A stretch of 64,000 nt of DNA from contig DATMGU010000014.1 in the NCBI GenBank assembly GCA_035555315.1, positions 1-64,000 on the forward strand, in the 5' to 3' direction. The notes beneath the pieces are model-generated. The model was not told where the DNA came from. It made no database searches and worked only from the letters and a program-made list of their open reading frames with translations. This DNA comes from DATMGU01 sp035555315. GTDB lineage: Bacteria; Pseudomonadota; Alphaproteobacteria; ATCC43930; CGMCC-115725. The translations under genes were made by a program, and so were the position numbers. How positions within the stretch are numbered: the stretch's first letter is position 1; each line of letters begins with the position of its first letter. Of this stretch, positions 16,588-25,266 are shown one piece after another.

Positions 16588-16605
16588 GAATACGATTCGC
16601 TGAAT
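16588..16605. promoter_or_regulatory. overlapping dyads, candidate LysR binding site
   Basis: GAAT-ACG-ATTC (16588-16598) shares its second half with ATTC-GCT-GAAT (16595-16605). Interrupted dyads of this size in the gap between a LysR gene and its divergent target are typical activator sites. The assignment rests on position and symmetry only. Confidence 0.35.
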
Positions 16606-16664
16606 TACGACTTCGACGTTCTGGCCGTCGATGTCTAGCGTGATCTTTCAATGAAGGGGGCCAC

Positions 16665-17780
16665 ATGCAGACCGACGTGATCGTCATCGGTGCCGGAACG
16701 GTCGGGGCCGCCATCGCCTACGGCTTGGTCGACCGCGGGCTGCGGGTGATTGTTCTCGACGGCTCCGACACCGACCACCGGGCCGCCCGCGCGAATTTCG
16801 GTCTGGTGTGGCTGCAGGGAAAGGGCGTCACCATGCCCGAATACCACACGCTGACCCGGCGGAGCGTCGACCTCTGGCCTGGATTTCATGACCAGCTTAC
16901 GCGACTGGTGGGTGGTTGGATCGATTACGAGCGCAACGGAGGGCTGGCGTTCTGTCTCGGCGAAACCGCGTTCGATGAGCGCCGTCATGAGCTACAGCGG
17001 CTGCACACTATGCTTGGCGGCGATCCTGACTGGGAGATGCTGGACCGCGCGGCGCTGCGGAAACTGCTCCCGAAGGTCGAACTAGGTCCCGAAGTCGCCG
17101 GTGCCAGCTTCGGTCACCATGACGGTCACGTGAACCCGCTCAAGCTGCTCGCGTCGTTGCACGAGGCCGTCCGCCGGCTCGGCGGGACGATCCGCCCGAA
17201 TACGCCCGCCCAGACGATCACGGTCCAGGACGGCACCTTCGTCGTCGCGTCCGGAGACGAGCGCTTCGAGGCCGGCCGGGTCGTGGTCTCGGCCGGCCTC
17301 GGCTCGGCGGTGCTGGCGAGGCAAGTGGGAGTCGAGGTGCCGCTCCGGCCGCAGCGCGGGCAGATCCTGGTGACGGAGCGGATCGAGCCCCTCCTGCCGC
17401 TACCGGCGAGCGGCCTGCGCCAAACGGCGGAGGGTACGCTGATGATAGGCGTGACGCAGGAGGAGACCGGTTATGACGCCGGCACGACGGCTGAAGCGGC
17501 GGCACGGATGAGCCGCGACGCCCTGCGCAAAGTGCCCCGACTGGGAGAGCTGCGCATGGTGCGGCAATGGGCGGGGCTGCGCGTGATGACGCCGGACGGC
17601 TTCCCGGTCTATGCGCAATCACCATCCCATCCCGGAGCATTTGTCGCCCTGTGCCACTCCGGGGTCACGCTCGCCGGGCTGCATGCCGATGTGGTGGCGG
17701 ATGCCGTGGCCGCGGGCAGCCTGCCCGCGTCGCTGGACATGTTCCATCCCGGGAGGTTCGATGTTCCACACGCTGCATGA
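16665..17780 (+). CDS. FAD-dependent oxidoreductase, DAO family (HcnC/opine-oxidase B/hydroxyproline-dehydrogenase beta-like)
   Basis: The 371-residue protein starts with the FAD-binding dinucleotide fold VIVIGAGTVGAAIAYGLVDRG and ends with the DAO-family segment GLRVMTPDGFPVYAQSP...GAFVALCHSGVTLAG. In three-component dehydrogenases this subunit binds the amino-acid-like substrate and oxidises its C-N bond. The next two genes, a small [2Fe-2S] protein and an FAD/NAD(P)-fold protein, complete the set; the start of the [2Fe-2S] gene overlaps this stop by 20 bases. Substrate could be a D-amino acid, opine, hydroxyproline or N-alkylglycine. Confidence 0.88.
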   Translation: MQTDVIVIGAGTVGAAIAYGLVDRGLRVIVLDGSDTDHRAARANFGLVWLQGKGVTMPEYHTLTRRSVDLWPGFHDQLTRLVGGWIDYERNGGLAFCLGETAFDERRHELQRLHTMLGGDPDWEMLDRAALRKLLPKVELGPEVAGASFGHHDGHVNPLKLLASLHEAVRRLGGTIRPNTPAQTITVQDGTFVVASGDERFEAGRVVVSAGLGSAVLARQVGVEVPLRPQRGQILVTERIEPLLPLPASGLRQTAEGTLMIGVTQEETGYDAGTTAEAAARMSRDALRKVPRLGELRMVRQWAGLRVMTPDGFPVYAQSPSHPGAFVALCHSGVTLAGLHADVVADAVAAGSLPASLDMFHPGRFDVPHAA

Positions 17781-18054
17781 TGCCGCGCATGCAGTGACCA
17801 TCCACATCGACGGCGTTCCCATCGCGGTCGAAGCCGGCGAGACGGTCGCCGCGGTTCTGTTGCGCCAGCCCGAGGTGTGGTCGCGGACGACTCCGGTCAG
17901 CGGTGCACGGCGTGCCCCCTATTGCATGATGGGGGTCTGTTTCGACTGCCTGGCGGAGATCGACGGTGTCAGCTCGGTCCAAACCTGCCTGACCGCGGTG
18001 TGTGACGGGATGGTCGTGCGACGCCAACTGGGCCGGCGGAGCCTCGTTCGATGA
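17761..18054 (+). CDS. [2Fe-2S]-binding small subunit (HcnA-like)
   Basis: The 97-residue ferredoxin-like protein has the cluster motif CMMGVCFDC (C-x4-C-x2-C) and a further cysteine in VQTCLTAVC, preceded by the beta-grasp signature VEAGETVAAVLLR. This is the gamma/HcnA subunit that passes electrons between the two flavoproteins. I chose the ATG at 17761, although it lies inside the end of the previous gene, because it gives the usual family length. The stop overlaps the next start (ATGA at 18051-18054). Confidence 0.88.
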   Translation: MFHTLHDAAHAVTIHIDGVPIAVEAGETVAAVLLRQPEVWSRTTPVSGARRAPYCMMGVCFDCLAEIDGVSSVQTCLTAVCDGMVVRRQLGRRSLVR

Positions 18055-19460
18055 CGGTCGACCTTCTTGTCATCGGCGCCGGCCCGGCCGGCATGGCCGC
18101 GTCCATCGCCGCCCGGCGGCATGGCCTCGATGTGGTTTGCGTCGACGATCAGCCGGCACCGGGCGGGCAGATCTGGCGCGCGGTCGAGACCGTGGCCGCA
18201 ACGGCGCGCGGTCGCATCCTGGGCGCCGCCTACCAGGAGGGCGTCGCCATGGCCGCCGCCTTTCGCGCCAGCGGCGCCGCCTATCTGCCCGGGACCCAGG
18301 TCTGGCAGATCGAGCCGGGATTCCACGCCTGCGTGACCCGCGCCGGGCAGGCGACGTCTATCGCCGCCCGCACCGTGCTGCTCGCGACCGGGGCGCAGGA
18401 GCGGCCGGCGCCGCTTCCCGGCTGGACGCTTCCCGGCTGGACGCTTCCCGGCGTGCTCACCGTCGGCGCGGCGCAGATCCTGCTTAAAACATCAGGGCAG
18501 GTTCCGGCGCGACCGGTCTGGATCGTTGGCTGCGGGCCGTTGCCGCTGCTCTATGCGACGCAACTCCTGCAGGCTGGCGGGGCAATCGCTGGCTGGCTCG
18601 ATACCGCGCCCACCGGCCGCTTCGCCGCGGCCTTTTGGCATGGCCGTGGCGCGATCGCGGCGCCGGCGGCACTTTGGAAGGGGCTTGGCTGGATGACGAC
18701 CCTTCGCCGCACCGGCGTGCGCATCATCCGCGGCGTGACGGAGGTCGAGGCCACCGGCCAGGGCCGGGTCGAGCATTTGGCCTGGAGCACCTCGGCGGGA
18801 TCGTCCGGCGGCGCCCCGGCGGATGTCGTTCTTGTGCATGAAGGGGTGGTGCCCAGCATCCACGCGCCGCTCTCGCTGGGCTGCGAGATGCGCTGGGACG
18901 CGGCCCAGGATTGCCACGTTCCGGTCCTGAATCCCTGGGGTGAGACATCGCGCGCCGGTGTCTTCATCGCGGGCGACGGCGCCGGAATCGGGGGCGCGGA
19001 GGTGGCGGGGCTGCGCGGCGAGCTAGCGGCGCTAGGGGTCGCTGTTCAGCTCGACCGCCTGCGCGCCGATGCGGCACACGCGGCCGCTCGGCCGCTGCGT
19101 CGCCGCCTGCGCCGGGCGCTCTCCGTACGGCCGTTGCTGGACGCGCTCTATCGCCCTCGCCAGGCGGTATTCGCGCCCGCCGATGAGACGATCGTTTGCC
19201 GGTGTGAGGAGCTGACGGCCGGGCAGCTCCGGACCATCGCAGGCACCGCGCCGATCGGCCCCAACCAGCTCAAGGCCTTCAGCCGCGCCGGCATGGGTGC
19301 CTGCCAAGGCCGTCAGTGCGGCGCCACGCTCATCCGCCTACTGGCCGCCGCACAGGGACGCACACCCGCCGAGGTAGGGCTGCTAAGCGTCCGGCCCCCA
19401 CTCAAGCCCGTGACCCTTGGCGAACTCGCCACACTTGCACAAGGGCTTCCCGTCCAATGA
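18051..19460 (+). CDS. NAD(P)/FAD-fold oxidoreductase with C-terminal BFD-like Fe-S domain (HcnB/opine-oxidase A-like)
   Basis: The 469-residue protein has an N-terminal FAD fold LLVIGAGPAGMAASIAARRHG, a second nucleotide-binding fold after PVWIVGCGPLPLLYATQLL, and a C-terminal iron-sulfur segment with CRCEE and GACQGRQCG. This is the large subunit of HcnABC-type dehydrogenases. A 15-bp in-frame tandem duplication doubles the GWTLP motif near residue 125 (PGWTLPGWTLPG). Coupled by ATGA to the small subunit. A second, independent copy of the system is encoded at 28462-31370. Confidence 0.88.
   Translation: MTVDLLVIGAGPAGMAASIAARRHGLDVVCVDDQPAPGGQIWRAVETVAATARGRILGAAYQEGVAMAAAFRASGAAYLPGTQVWQIEPGFHACVTRAGQATSIAARTVLLATGAQERPAPLPGWTLPGWTLPGVLTVGAAQILLKTSGQVPARPVWIVGCGPLPLLYATQLLQAGGAIAGWLDTAPTGRFAAAFWHGRGAIAAPAALWKGLGWMTTLRRTGVRIIRGVTEVEATGQGRVEHLAWSTSAGSSGGAPADVVLVHEGVVPSIHAPLSLGCEMRWDAAQDCHVPVLNPWGETSRAGVFIAGDGAGIGGAEVAGLRGELAALGVAVQLDRLRADAAHAAARPLRRRLRRALSVRPLLDALYRPRQAVFAPADETIVCRCEELTAGQLRTIAGTAPIGPNQLKAFSRAGMGACQGRQCGATLIRLLAAAQGRTPAEVGLLSVRPPLKPVTLGELATLAQGLPVQ
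18414..18451 (+). repeat. 15-bp tandem duplication inside the large dehydrogenase subunit
   Basis: CTTCCCGGCTGGACG occurs at 18414-18428 and 18429-18443, followed by eight matching bases. It duplicates five residues of the conserved PGWTLPG motif that follows the first FAD domain. The reading frame is intact. Confidence 0.85.
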
Positions 19461-19557
19461 TCATCGTCGCGCCGCGCCGCGTTCTGCCGTGGAAGACCGC
19501 ATCCGCATCGCGCGTGCCAAAGGGGGCCAGATGACCACGCTTCACGGGGAGCCGTAA

Positions 19558-20526
19558 TTGGGCGCTTTCCGCTTTATCCTGCGCCGCCTGGCATTTTCCG
19601 CCGTGCTGATCCTGGGCGTCAGTTTCATTCTGTTCGCGCTGATCAACGCCATTGGCAACCCGATCCAGATCATGCTGGCGGAAACGCCGGGCGTGTCGGA
19701 CGAGATGGTCGCCACGCTTAGCAAGTTCTACGGCCTCGACGGCAACTTTATCGACCGCTACTGGTCGTGGCTGTGGGCGATCCTGCATTTCGATTTCGGC
19801 ACCAGCATCATCTACAACCAGCCGGTCGCCGACCTGCTCCAGGTCTGGGGAATGGAGACGCTGAAGATCCAGCTTCCCGGCCTCGTGCTGTCTACCCTGA
19901 TCGCCACCGCGGCGGGCGTGGTGGCGGCGACGAAGCAGCACGGCTGGGCGGATTTCAGCATCGTCTCCTCGGCCATGCTCGGCCATTCGCTGCCGGGGTT
20001 TCTGATCGGCATCCTGCTGATCCTCATCTTCTCCTATTGGCTTGGGGTGTTGCCGTCCTACGGCGCCTATTCCACCCGTAACCTGTTCATGGGCAGCATC
20101 GTCATAGACGGGCTGTGGCACATGGTGCTGCCGGTGGCGATGCTGACGGTGTTCAACACCGCGACCCTGACGCTGCTGATGCGATCCTCGCTGGTGGACG
20201 TGCTGCGGCAGGACTACATCACCGCCGCCTGGGCCTCCGGCCTGCCGGCGCGGCGCGTGGTGCTGCATCATGCCCTGCGCAACGCCTTCATCCCGCAACT
20301 GACCTATCTCGGCACGCTGTTCGGCCTGATGCTGGGCACCGCCCCGGTGACGGAGACGGTGTTCACCTGGCCCGGCCTCGGCGCGCTCTACATCTCCGCC
20401 ATCCAGCAACTGGATTATCCGGTGATCATGGGAGAGACGATGATCATCACCGTCATGCTGGTGCTGGCCACCTTGCTCACCGACATCGCCTACGTGGCGA
20501 TCGATCCCCGTATCCGGCTGGCCTGA
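19558..20526 (+). CDS. oligopeptide-type ABC transporter permease (DppB family)
   Basis: The 322-residue membrane protein has the DppB N-terminus FRFILRRLAFSAVLILGVSF and the docking motif DYITAAWASGLPARRVVLHHAL. The C-terminal ETVFTWPGLGALYISAI follows. I chose the TTG at 19558-19560, which has GGGGAG six bases upstream; no in-frame ATG gives a normal N-terminus. A short ATG frame of 8 codons (19531-19557) ends just before it. The gene follows the flavin dehydrogenase set by 97 bases on the same strand, so a long operon from 16665 to 26604 is likely. Confidence 0.88.
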   Translation: MGAFRFILRRLAFSAVLILGVSFILFALINAIGNPIQIMLAETPGVSDEMVATLSKFYGLDGNFIDRYWSWLWAILHFDFGTSIIYNQPVADLLQVWGMETLKIQLPGLVLSTLIATAAGVVAATKQHGWADFSIVSSAMLGHSLPGFLIGILLILIFSYWLGVLPSYGAYSTRNLFMGSIVIDGLWHMVLPVAMLTVFNTATLTLLMRSSLVDVLRQDYITAAWASGLPARRVVLHHALRNAFIPQLTYLGTLFGLMLGTAPVTETVFTWPGLGALYISAIQQLDYPVIMGETMIITVMLVLATLLTDIAYVAIDPRIRLA

Positions 20527-20546
20527 GATGGATCTGGCCTGAGATG
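20518..20546 (+). repeat. direct repeat at the permease-permease gene junction
   Basis: CTGGCCTGAGATG occurs at 20518-20530 and again at 20534-20546, a 16-bp tandem duplication spanning the stop codon of the first permease and the start of the second. The first ATG (20528) now opens a 4-codon frame that stops at the second TGA, and translation must use the second ATG at 20544. Confidence 0.85.
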
Positions 20547-21488
20547 AACGCTGAGCTCGCCCCCACGGCCTTGGCCGAGACCGCCCCGCTACGGCGGCCG
20601 CCCTTGGGCGTTTGGCGGCAATCCTGGCATCGCTTCCGCCGCAACCGCGCCGGCATGATCGGGCTTTTCCTGGTCGCCCTGGTGGTGCTGACGGCGATCA
20701 TCGGGCCGTTTGCCGCCCCCTACGATCCCAACGACCAGTCCGCCATGCTGAGGGGTGCCGCCCATGCCGCCCCCAGCGCGCGCAACTGGCTCGGCACCGA
20801 CCAGAACGGCTACGACGTGCTCAGCCGCGGCATCTACGGTGCCCCCACGGCGCTGGCGGTGGGGCTGGGCGCCATGGTGATCGCCTCCCTCATTGGCGTG
20901 CTCGTCGGCGGCATCGCCGGCTATGTCGGCGGCTTCGTCGACGAGGCGCTGATGCGCGGCGCCGACTTCTTCATGATCGTGCCGATCTTCGTGGTGATCC
21001 TGGCGGTGGTGCGGCTGTTCGGCATCATCGTCGTGGGAACGGCGCTGGAGCGCATCCCCAACCTCAACCTGATGACCATCATCCTGCTGCTGGGCTTGTT
21101 TTCCTGGCCGCCGATCGCCCGCATGGCCCGGGCCGAATTCATGCGGCTGCGCCATGCCGAATTCGTCGAGGCGGCGCTGTGCATCGGCACCACGCGGCGC
21201 GATATCCTGTTCCGCCACATCCTGCCCAACGCCTTGCCGCCGCTGATCGTGCTGGTGGCGCTGGGCATCGGCACCGCCATCCTGACCGAGGCGATGGTGA
21301 GCTTTCTCGGCTTCGGCGACCCGAAATCCATCTCTTGGGGACAGATGCTGTTCTTCAACTACCAGGCCCTGAAAGTGGCGCCCTGGGCGTGTCTGGTACC
21401 GGGTGCCGCGATCTTCGTGACCGTGCTTGGCTTCAACCTTTTGGCGGATGGCTTGACCGATGCATTCAACCCCCGTGTCCGTGGCTGA
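20544..21488 (+). CDS. oligopeptide-type ABC transporter permease (DppC family)
   Basis: The 314-residue membrane protein has the DppC N-terminal segment WHRFRRNRAGMIGLFLVALV, the periplasmic loop NWLGTDQNGYDVLSRGIYGA and the EAA docking loop FVEAALCIGTTRRDILFRHI. The end (GFNLLADGLTDAFNPRVRG) is canonical. The start at 20544 comes after a small tandem duplication at the junction with the previous gene. The 3' end overlaps the following ATPase gene by 29 bases. Confidence 0.9.
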   Translation: MNAELAPTALAETAPLRRPPLGVWRQSWHRFRRNRAGMIGLFLVALVVLTAIIGPFAAPYDPNDQSAMLRGAAHAAPSARNWLGTDQNGYDVLSRGIYGAPTALAVGLGAMVIASLIGVLVGGIAGYVGGFVDEALMRGADFFMIVPIFVVILAVVRLFGIIVVGTALERIPNLNLMTIILLLGLFSWPPIARMARAEFMRLRHAEFVEAALCIGTTRRDILFRHILPNALPPLIVLVALGIGTAILTEAMVSFLGFGDPKSISWGQMLFFNYQALKVAPWACLVPGAAIFVTVLGFNLLADGLTDAFNPRVRG

Positions 21489-22509
21489 GCCAGCACCCCC
21501 GATCGTGGGGCAACCGGCGCCGCTGCTGGCGGTCGAAGGGCTCAAGGTGCATTTCCACACGCGCGACGGCGTGGTGCGGGCGGTCGACGGTGTCGATTTC
21601 CAGGTCGGCTCCGGGCAGACGCTGGGCATCGTCGGCGAATCCGGCAGCGGCAAGACCATCTCCAGCCTGACGCTGCTCCGCCTGGCGCCGCCGCCGGCGC
21701 GCATCATCGCCGGCCGCGTGCTGTTCGAGGGTGAGGACCTGCTGCGACAATCCGACAAGCGGCTGACGCAGATCCGCGGGCGGCGGATGGCGATGATCTT
21801 CCAGAACCCGGCGACCTCGCTCAATCCGATCCTCAGCATCGGCCGGCAATTGACCGAGATCCTGCGCTGGCACACCGGCGCCTCGCGCCAGGCCGCGCGC
21901 GACCGGGCAGTGGAACTGCTGGCGCTGGTGGGCATCAGCGATCCGGCGGCGCGGCTGCGGCAATATCCGCACGAGCTGAGCGGCGGCATGAAGCAGCGCG
22001 TCGGCATCGCCCGGGCGTTGCTGTGCGAACCGGCGCTGCTGCTGGCGGACGAGCCGACGACGGCGCTCGACGTCACCATCCAAGCGCAGATCCTGGATCT
22101 GCTGGCCGAGCTGCGCCGGCGGCTGGGCATGTCGATGGTGCTGGTGACGCACGACATGGGGGTGGTCGCCCGCATGGCCGACCGCATCACGGTGATGTAT
22201 GCCGGCCGCGTCTGCGAAACCGCCGACGCCGCGACGATCTTCAACGCGCCCCAGCACCCCTATACGCGGGCGTTGCTGGAAAGCATGCCGCGCATCGACC
22301 ACAGCTACAGCGGCGCCCGGCGGGTGCTGCCGAGCATCGCCGGGCGGCCGCCGGATCTGCTGCACGCTCCGCCCGGCTGCCGCTTTCATGACCGCTGCCC
22401 GGAAGCCATACCCGAGTGCCGCCGGGTGATGCCGCATGAGTATCTGCTGGCCCCCGGCCACACCGTCAGCTGCCTGCGCCGCGGCTCGCCGGGGGAGGCC
22501 ACGCCATGA
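21460..22509 (+). CDS. oligopeptide-type ABC transporter ATPase (DppD family)
   Basis: The 349-residue ATPase has Walker A GESGSGKT, Q-loop MIFQNPATSLNP, signature LSGGMKQRVGIARAL, Walker B LLLADEPTTALD and H-loop LVTHDMGVVA. It also has the C-terminal oligopeptide-ABC domain with the cysteine-rich PPGCRFHDRCPEAIPECR, which holds an iron-sulfur cluster in some relatives. It overlaps the preceding permease by 29 bases and the following ATPase by 4. Confidence 0.92.
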   Translation: MHSTPVSVAEPAPPIVGQPAPLLAVEGLKVHFHTRDGVVRAVDGVDFQVGSGQTLGIVGESGSGKTISSLTLLRLAPPPARIIAGRVLFEGEDLLRQSDKRLTQIRGRRMAMIFQNPATSLNPILSIGRQLTEILRWHTGASRQAARDRAVELLALVGISDPAARLRQYPHELSGGMKQRVGIARALLCEPALLLADEPTTALDVTIQAQILDLLAELRRRLGMSMVLVTHDMGVVARMADRITVMYAGRVCETADAATIFNAPQHPYTRALLESMPRIDHSYSGARRVLPSIAGRPPDLLHAPPGCRFHDRCPEAIPECRRVMPHEYLLAPGHTVSCLRRGSPGEATP

Positions 22510-23489
22510 CCCCGCTGCTCGATATTCGGGGGCTGCGCAAGCACTACGCCGTCGTCAAACGCGGGCTGATCGGGCGGCGCCAGACCCGCATCTTGCGCGC
22601 GGTGGACGACGTCTCCTTCGTGCTGCAGGCGGGCCAGACCCTCGGCCTGGTCGGCGAGAGCGGTTGCGGCAAGACCACCACCGCGCGCAGCATCCTCGAT
22701 CTGGTGCGCGCCGATGCCGGCGAGATCCGCCTCGACGGGCGGGATGTCCGTCCGATCCTGGCCGGGTCGGACCGGGCCGCCATGCTGGCCGTGCGTCGGC
22801 GCATGCAGTACGTGTTCCAGGATCCGTACCTGTCGCTGAACCCGCGTTGGACCATCAACGAGGCGTTGCGCGAACCCTTTCGGGTGCATGCGCCGCAGCA
22901 CCCGCGCGACTGGAACGGCCGCGTCGCCGCCCTGCTGGAGACCGTCGGGCTGGAGCCGCGCAACGGCGTGCGCTACCCCCACGAGTTCAGCGGCGGCCAG
23001 CGCCAGCGGGTCGGCATCGCCCGGGCCCTGGCGGTTGAGCCGGACGTGGTGCTGCTGGACGAGCCGGTGTCGTCGCTGGACATCTCCGTGCGGGCGCAGA
23101 TCCTGAACCTGCTGGCGTCGCTGCAGGACCGGCTCGGCGTCGCCTATCTCTACATCTCACACGATCTGAGTTCGGTGCGGTTCATCTCCACCCATGTGGC
23201 GGTGATGTATCTCGGCCGCATCGTCGAGATCGGCGCCGTCGATGAGATCTTCGCCCATCCGCGGCATCACTATACCGCGGCCCTCATCAGCGCCATTCCG
23301 GTGCCAAGCCCCGGCGCCGTCGACCAGCGCGTGCATCTGCGCGGCGAGGTGCCGAGTGCGATGAACCGCCCCACCGGATGCCCGTTTCACCCCCGCTGCG
23401 CCGCCGCCCTGCCGATCTGCCGCGAGCAGGATCCGGCACTGCAACAGATGGGCCCGAATACCCAGGCCGCCTGCCACAACCCAGCATGA
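22506..23489 (+). CDS. oligopeptide-type ABC transporter ATPase (DppF family)
   Basis: The 327-residue ATPase has Walker A GESGCGKTT, Q-loop YVFQDPYLSLNPRW, signature FSGGQRQRVGIARAL, Walker B VVLLDEPVSSLD and H-loop YISHDLSSVR. The C-terminus again carries the cysteine pattern of the family (GCPFHPRCAAALPICRE). Together with the preceding ATPase it makes the heterodimer that powers the DppBC-type pore. The binding protein gene follows 18 bases later. Confidence 0.92.
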   Translation: MTPLLDIRGLRKHYAVVKRGLIGRRQTRILRAVDDVSFVLQAGQTLGLVGESGCGKTTTARSILDLVRADAGEIRLDGRDVRPILAGSDRAAMLAVRRRMQYVFQDPYLSLNPRWTINEALREPFRVHAPQHPRDWNGRVAALLETVGLEPRNGVRYPHEFSGGQRQRVGIARALAVEPDVVLLDEPVSSLDISVRAQILNLLASLQDRLGVAYLYISHDLSSVRFISTHVAVMYLGRIVEIGAVDEIFAHPRHHYTAALISAIPVPSPGAVDQRVHLRGEVPSAMNRPTGCPFHPRCAAALPICREQDPALQQMGPNTQAACHNPA

Positions 23490-23507
23490 TCGATTGGAAG
23501 TTCACTT

Positions 23508-25256
23508 ATGAGCCCTGATTTTTCGTCGAAATTCACGCCAAGCCGCCGTACCGTTCTCCAGGCCTCGCTCGCCACCGCGCTCACCGCCGTGGCGGGACCC
23601 GGCAAGGCGGCGACGCCGTTTTTCAAGCTCTACATGATGATCCCCAACACCCAACCGTCCCGCATGGTTTGGGGAACGCTGGCGGCGGCGCAGATGTCGC
23701 GCATCGGCATCGACGTGGTGTCCAGCTTCGTGCCGTTCACGGTGATCGCACCGCGGCGGACGCGCGGCGACGGCAAGACCCATGTCGATGGCGGCTGGGA
23801 TTGCTATCTGGAGCGCTATTTATACGCGTCGATCAAACCGTCGCCGTACGCGCTGTTCGGCAGCTCGGAAATGCCGCCCAATGGCCAGAACTTCTACTAT
23901 GTCGACGACAAGGAGATCGACCGCTCGCTGCTGGCCGTCGCCAACAGCCTGCACGATGCTGATCGGCTGAAGGCCTACCACGATTTCGAAAAGCGCTGGT
24001 ACGATATCCAGCCAATGACGATCCTGTTTTATCCGCAGGATGTGATCGCGGTGAACCCGAAGCTCACCGGCTTCGACGCCACCACCTACACTCCCATCTT
24101 CTACCCGCAGCCCGAGCATTGGACGATCGAAGGCGCTGGGGCCGATGCCACCGCAGCCTTCGCTTCCTGGCCAGCGCCAAGTTCGCTGGTTCCGATGTAC
24201 TCCATCGGCTACCACGAATCGAACATCTTCGGCCCCGCCTACAACTGTCTTTACGAATACCGCGGCTGGCAGGACAAGACGCTCATTCCAGCACTCGCCA
24301 CCGGCCATACCATGTCCGACGACGGCAAGCATTGGGTGGTGACGCTGCGCCAGGGGGTGAAATGGCATTCGGGCGAGGAATTCACCGCGGCCGATGTGAA
24401 GTTCACCTGGGATACCATGCTGAACAAGATCTATGGCTCGCAGATGCAGGCGACCTGCGCGCGGGTGTTCGGCGGCCCGGACGCCTACCAGGTCACCGGC
24501 AAGTACGAGATCACCGTCGATCTGCCGGTCTACAGCATGGATTTCCTCAACAGCGTGCTCGGCGCCTTCGCGATCATGCCCGAGCACGCCTACAAGGATA
24601 TCAAGCCGGAGGCGCTGCGCAGTCATTCCGCCAGCACCTGGCTCGGCAGCTACACGGTCAAGACCTCGGACGGGAAAAGCTTCACCGCCCATGGTGCCGT
24701 CGGCACCGGGCCGTGGATCCCCACGGGCTTCGACCCGTCGCGCAAGGCCTATGGCTACACGCGCAACGAGGCCTATTGGAAGCCGCATACCGGCAACGTC
24801 AAGACGTTCTACGTCGTCAACATCAACGGCACCGATGCGGTGTTGAGTGCGCTGAAGGCCGGCGAGATCGACGCGCATGACCCGATGTACGATATCGGCC
24901 CCGTGGTCAGTACGATCGATGCGAGCTGGGGCAAGGTGGTGACCTTCGATTCCTACAAGTGGCAGCACGTCTGCTACAACCTCAAGCATCCGGTGTTCGG
25001 CGTGGGCACCGAAACCCCGCTCGGCAAAAGCGATCCGTCGCGGGCGGCGGAGGCCGCCGCCTATATTCGCCAGGCCATCAGCCATGCCATGCCGCGCGAC
25101 CAGATCGTCAAGGAAATCGCCGGCGGCTATGGCGCCGCCGGCACGGTGCCGATGGCCTGGTCGGCGCCGGAATACGACCATGATCTGCTGAAGCCGATCG
25201 CCTATGACCTCGATCTGGCCCGCGAATACATGGAAAAGGCCGGCTATATTTACTGA
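23508..25256 (+). CDS. oligopeptide-family (SBP_bac_5) solute-binding protein with circularly permuted domain order
   Basis: The 582-residue protein has a twin-arginine signal (SRRTVLQ, residues 12-18, then a hydrophobic stretch ending near 34). What follows is out of family order. Residues about 40-205 look like the usual C-terminal part (AAAQMSRIGIDV, the GGW segment, DFEKRWYDIQPMTILFYPQD). Residues about 216-580 look like the usual N-terminal and middle part (NCLYEYRG, MSDDGKHWVVTLRQGVKWHS, FTAADVKF, GTGPW, LKAGEID, IRQAISHAMPRDQIV). The protein ends at DLAREYMEKAGY, a place normally followed by the C-terminal lobe. It serves the adjoining DppBCDF-type transporter. Confidence 0.85.
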   Translation: MSPDFSSKFTPSRRTVLQASLATALTAVAGPGKAATPFFKLYMMIPNTQPSRMVWGTLAAAQMSRIGIDVVSSFVPFTVIAPRRTRGDGKTHVDGGWDCYLERYLYASIKPSPYALFGSSEMPPNGQNFYYVDDKEIDRSLLAVANSLHDADRLKAYHDFEKRWYDIQPMTILFYPQDVIAVNPKLTGFDATTYTPIFYPQPEHWTIEGAGADATAAFASWPAPSSLVPMYSIGYHESNIFGPAYNCLYEYRGWQDKTLIPALATGHTMSDDGKHWVVTLRQGVKWHSGEEFTAADVKFTWDTMLNKIYGSQMQATCARVFGGPDAYQVTGKYEITVDLPVYSMDFLNSVLGAFAIMPEHAYKDIKPEALRSHSASTWLGSYTVKTSDGKSFTAHGAVGTGPWIPTGFDPSRKAYGYTRNEAYWKPHTGNVKTFYVVNINGTDAVLSALKAGEIDAHDPMYDIGPVVSTIDASWGKVVTFDSYKWQHVCYNLKHPVFGVGTETPLGKSDPSRAAEAAAYIRQAISHAMPRDQIVKEIAGGYGAAGTVPMAWSAPEYDHDLLKPIAYDLDLAREYMEKAGYIY

Positions 25257-25266
25257 AGGAAGCGGC

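Noticed and set aside
20589..22244. Long open frame on the minus strand opposite the DppC and DppD-type genes
   Set aside because: Composition is Arg/Ser/Pro-rich with no family resemblance, typical of antisense frames in GC-rich genes; the plus strand encodes canonical transporter proteins there.
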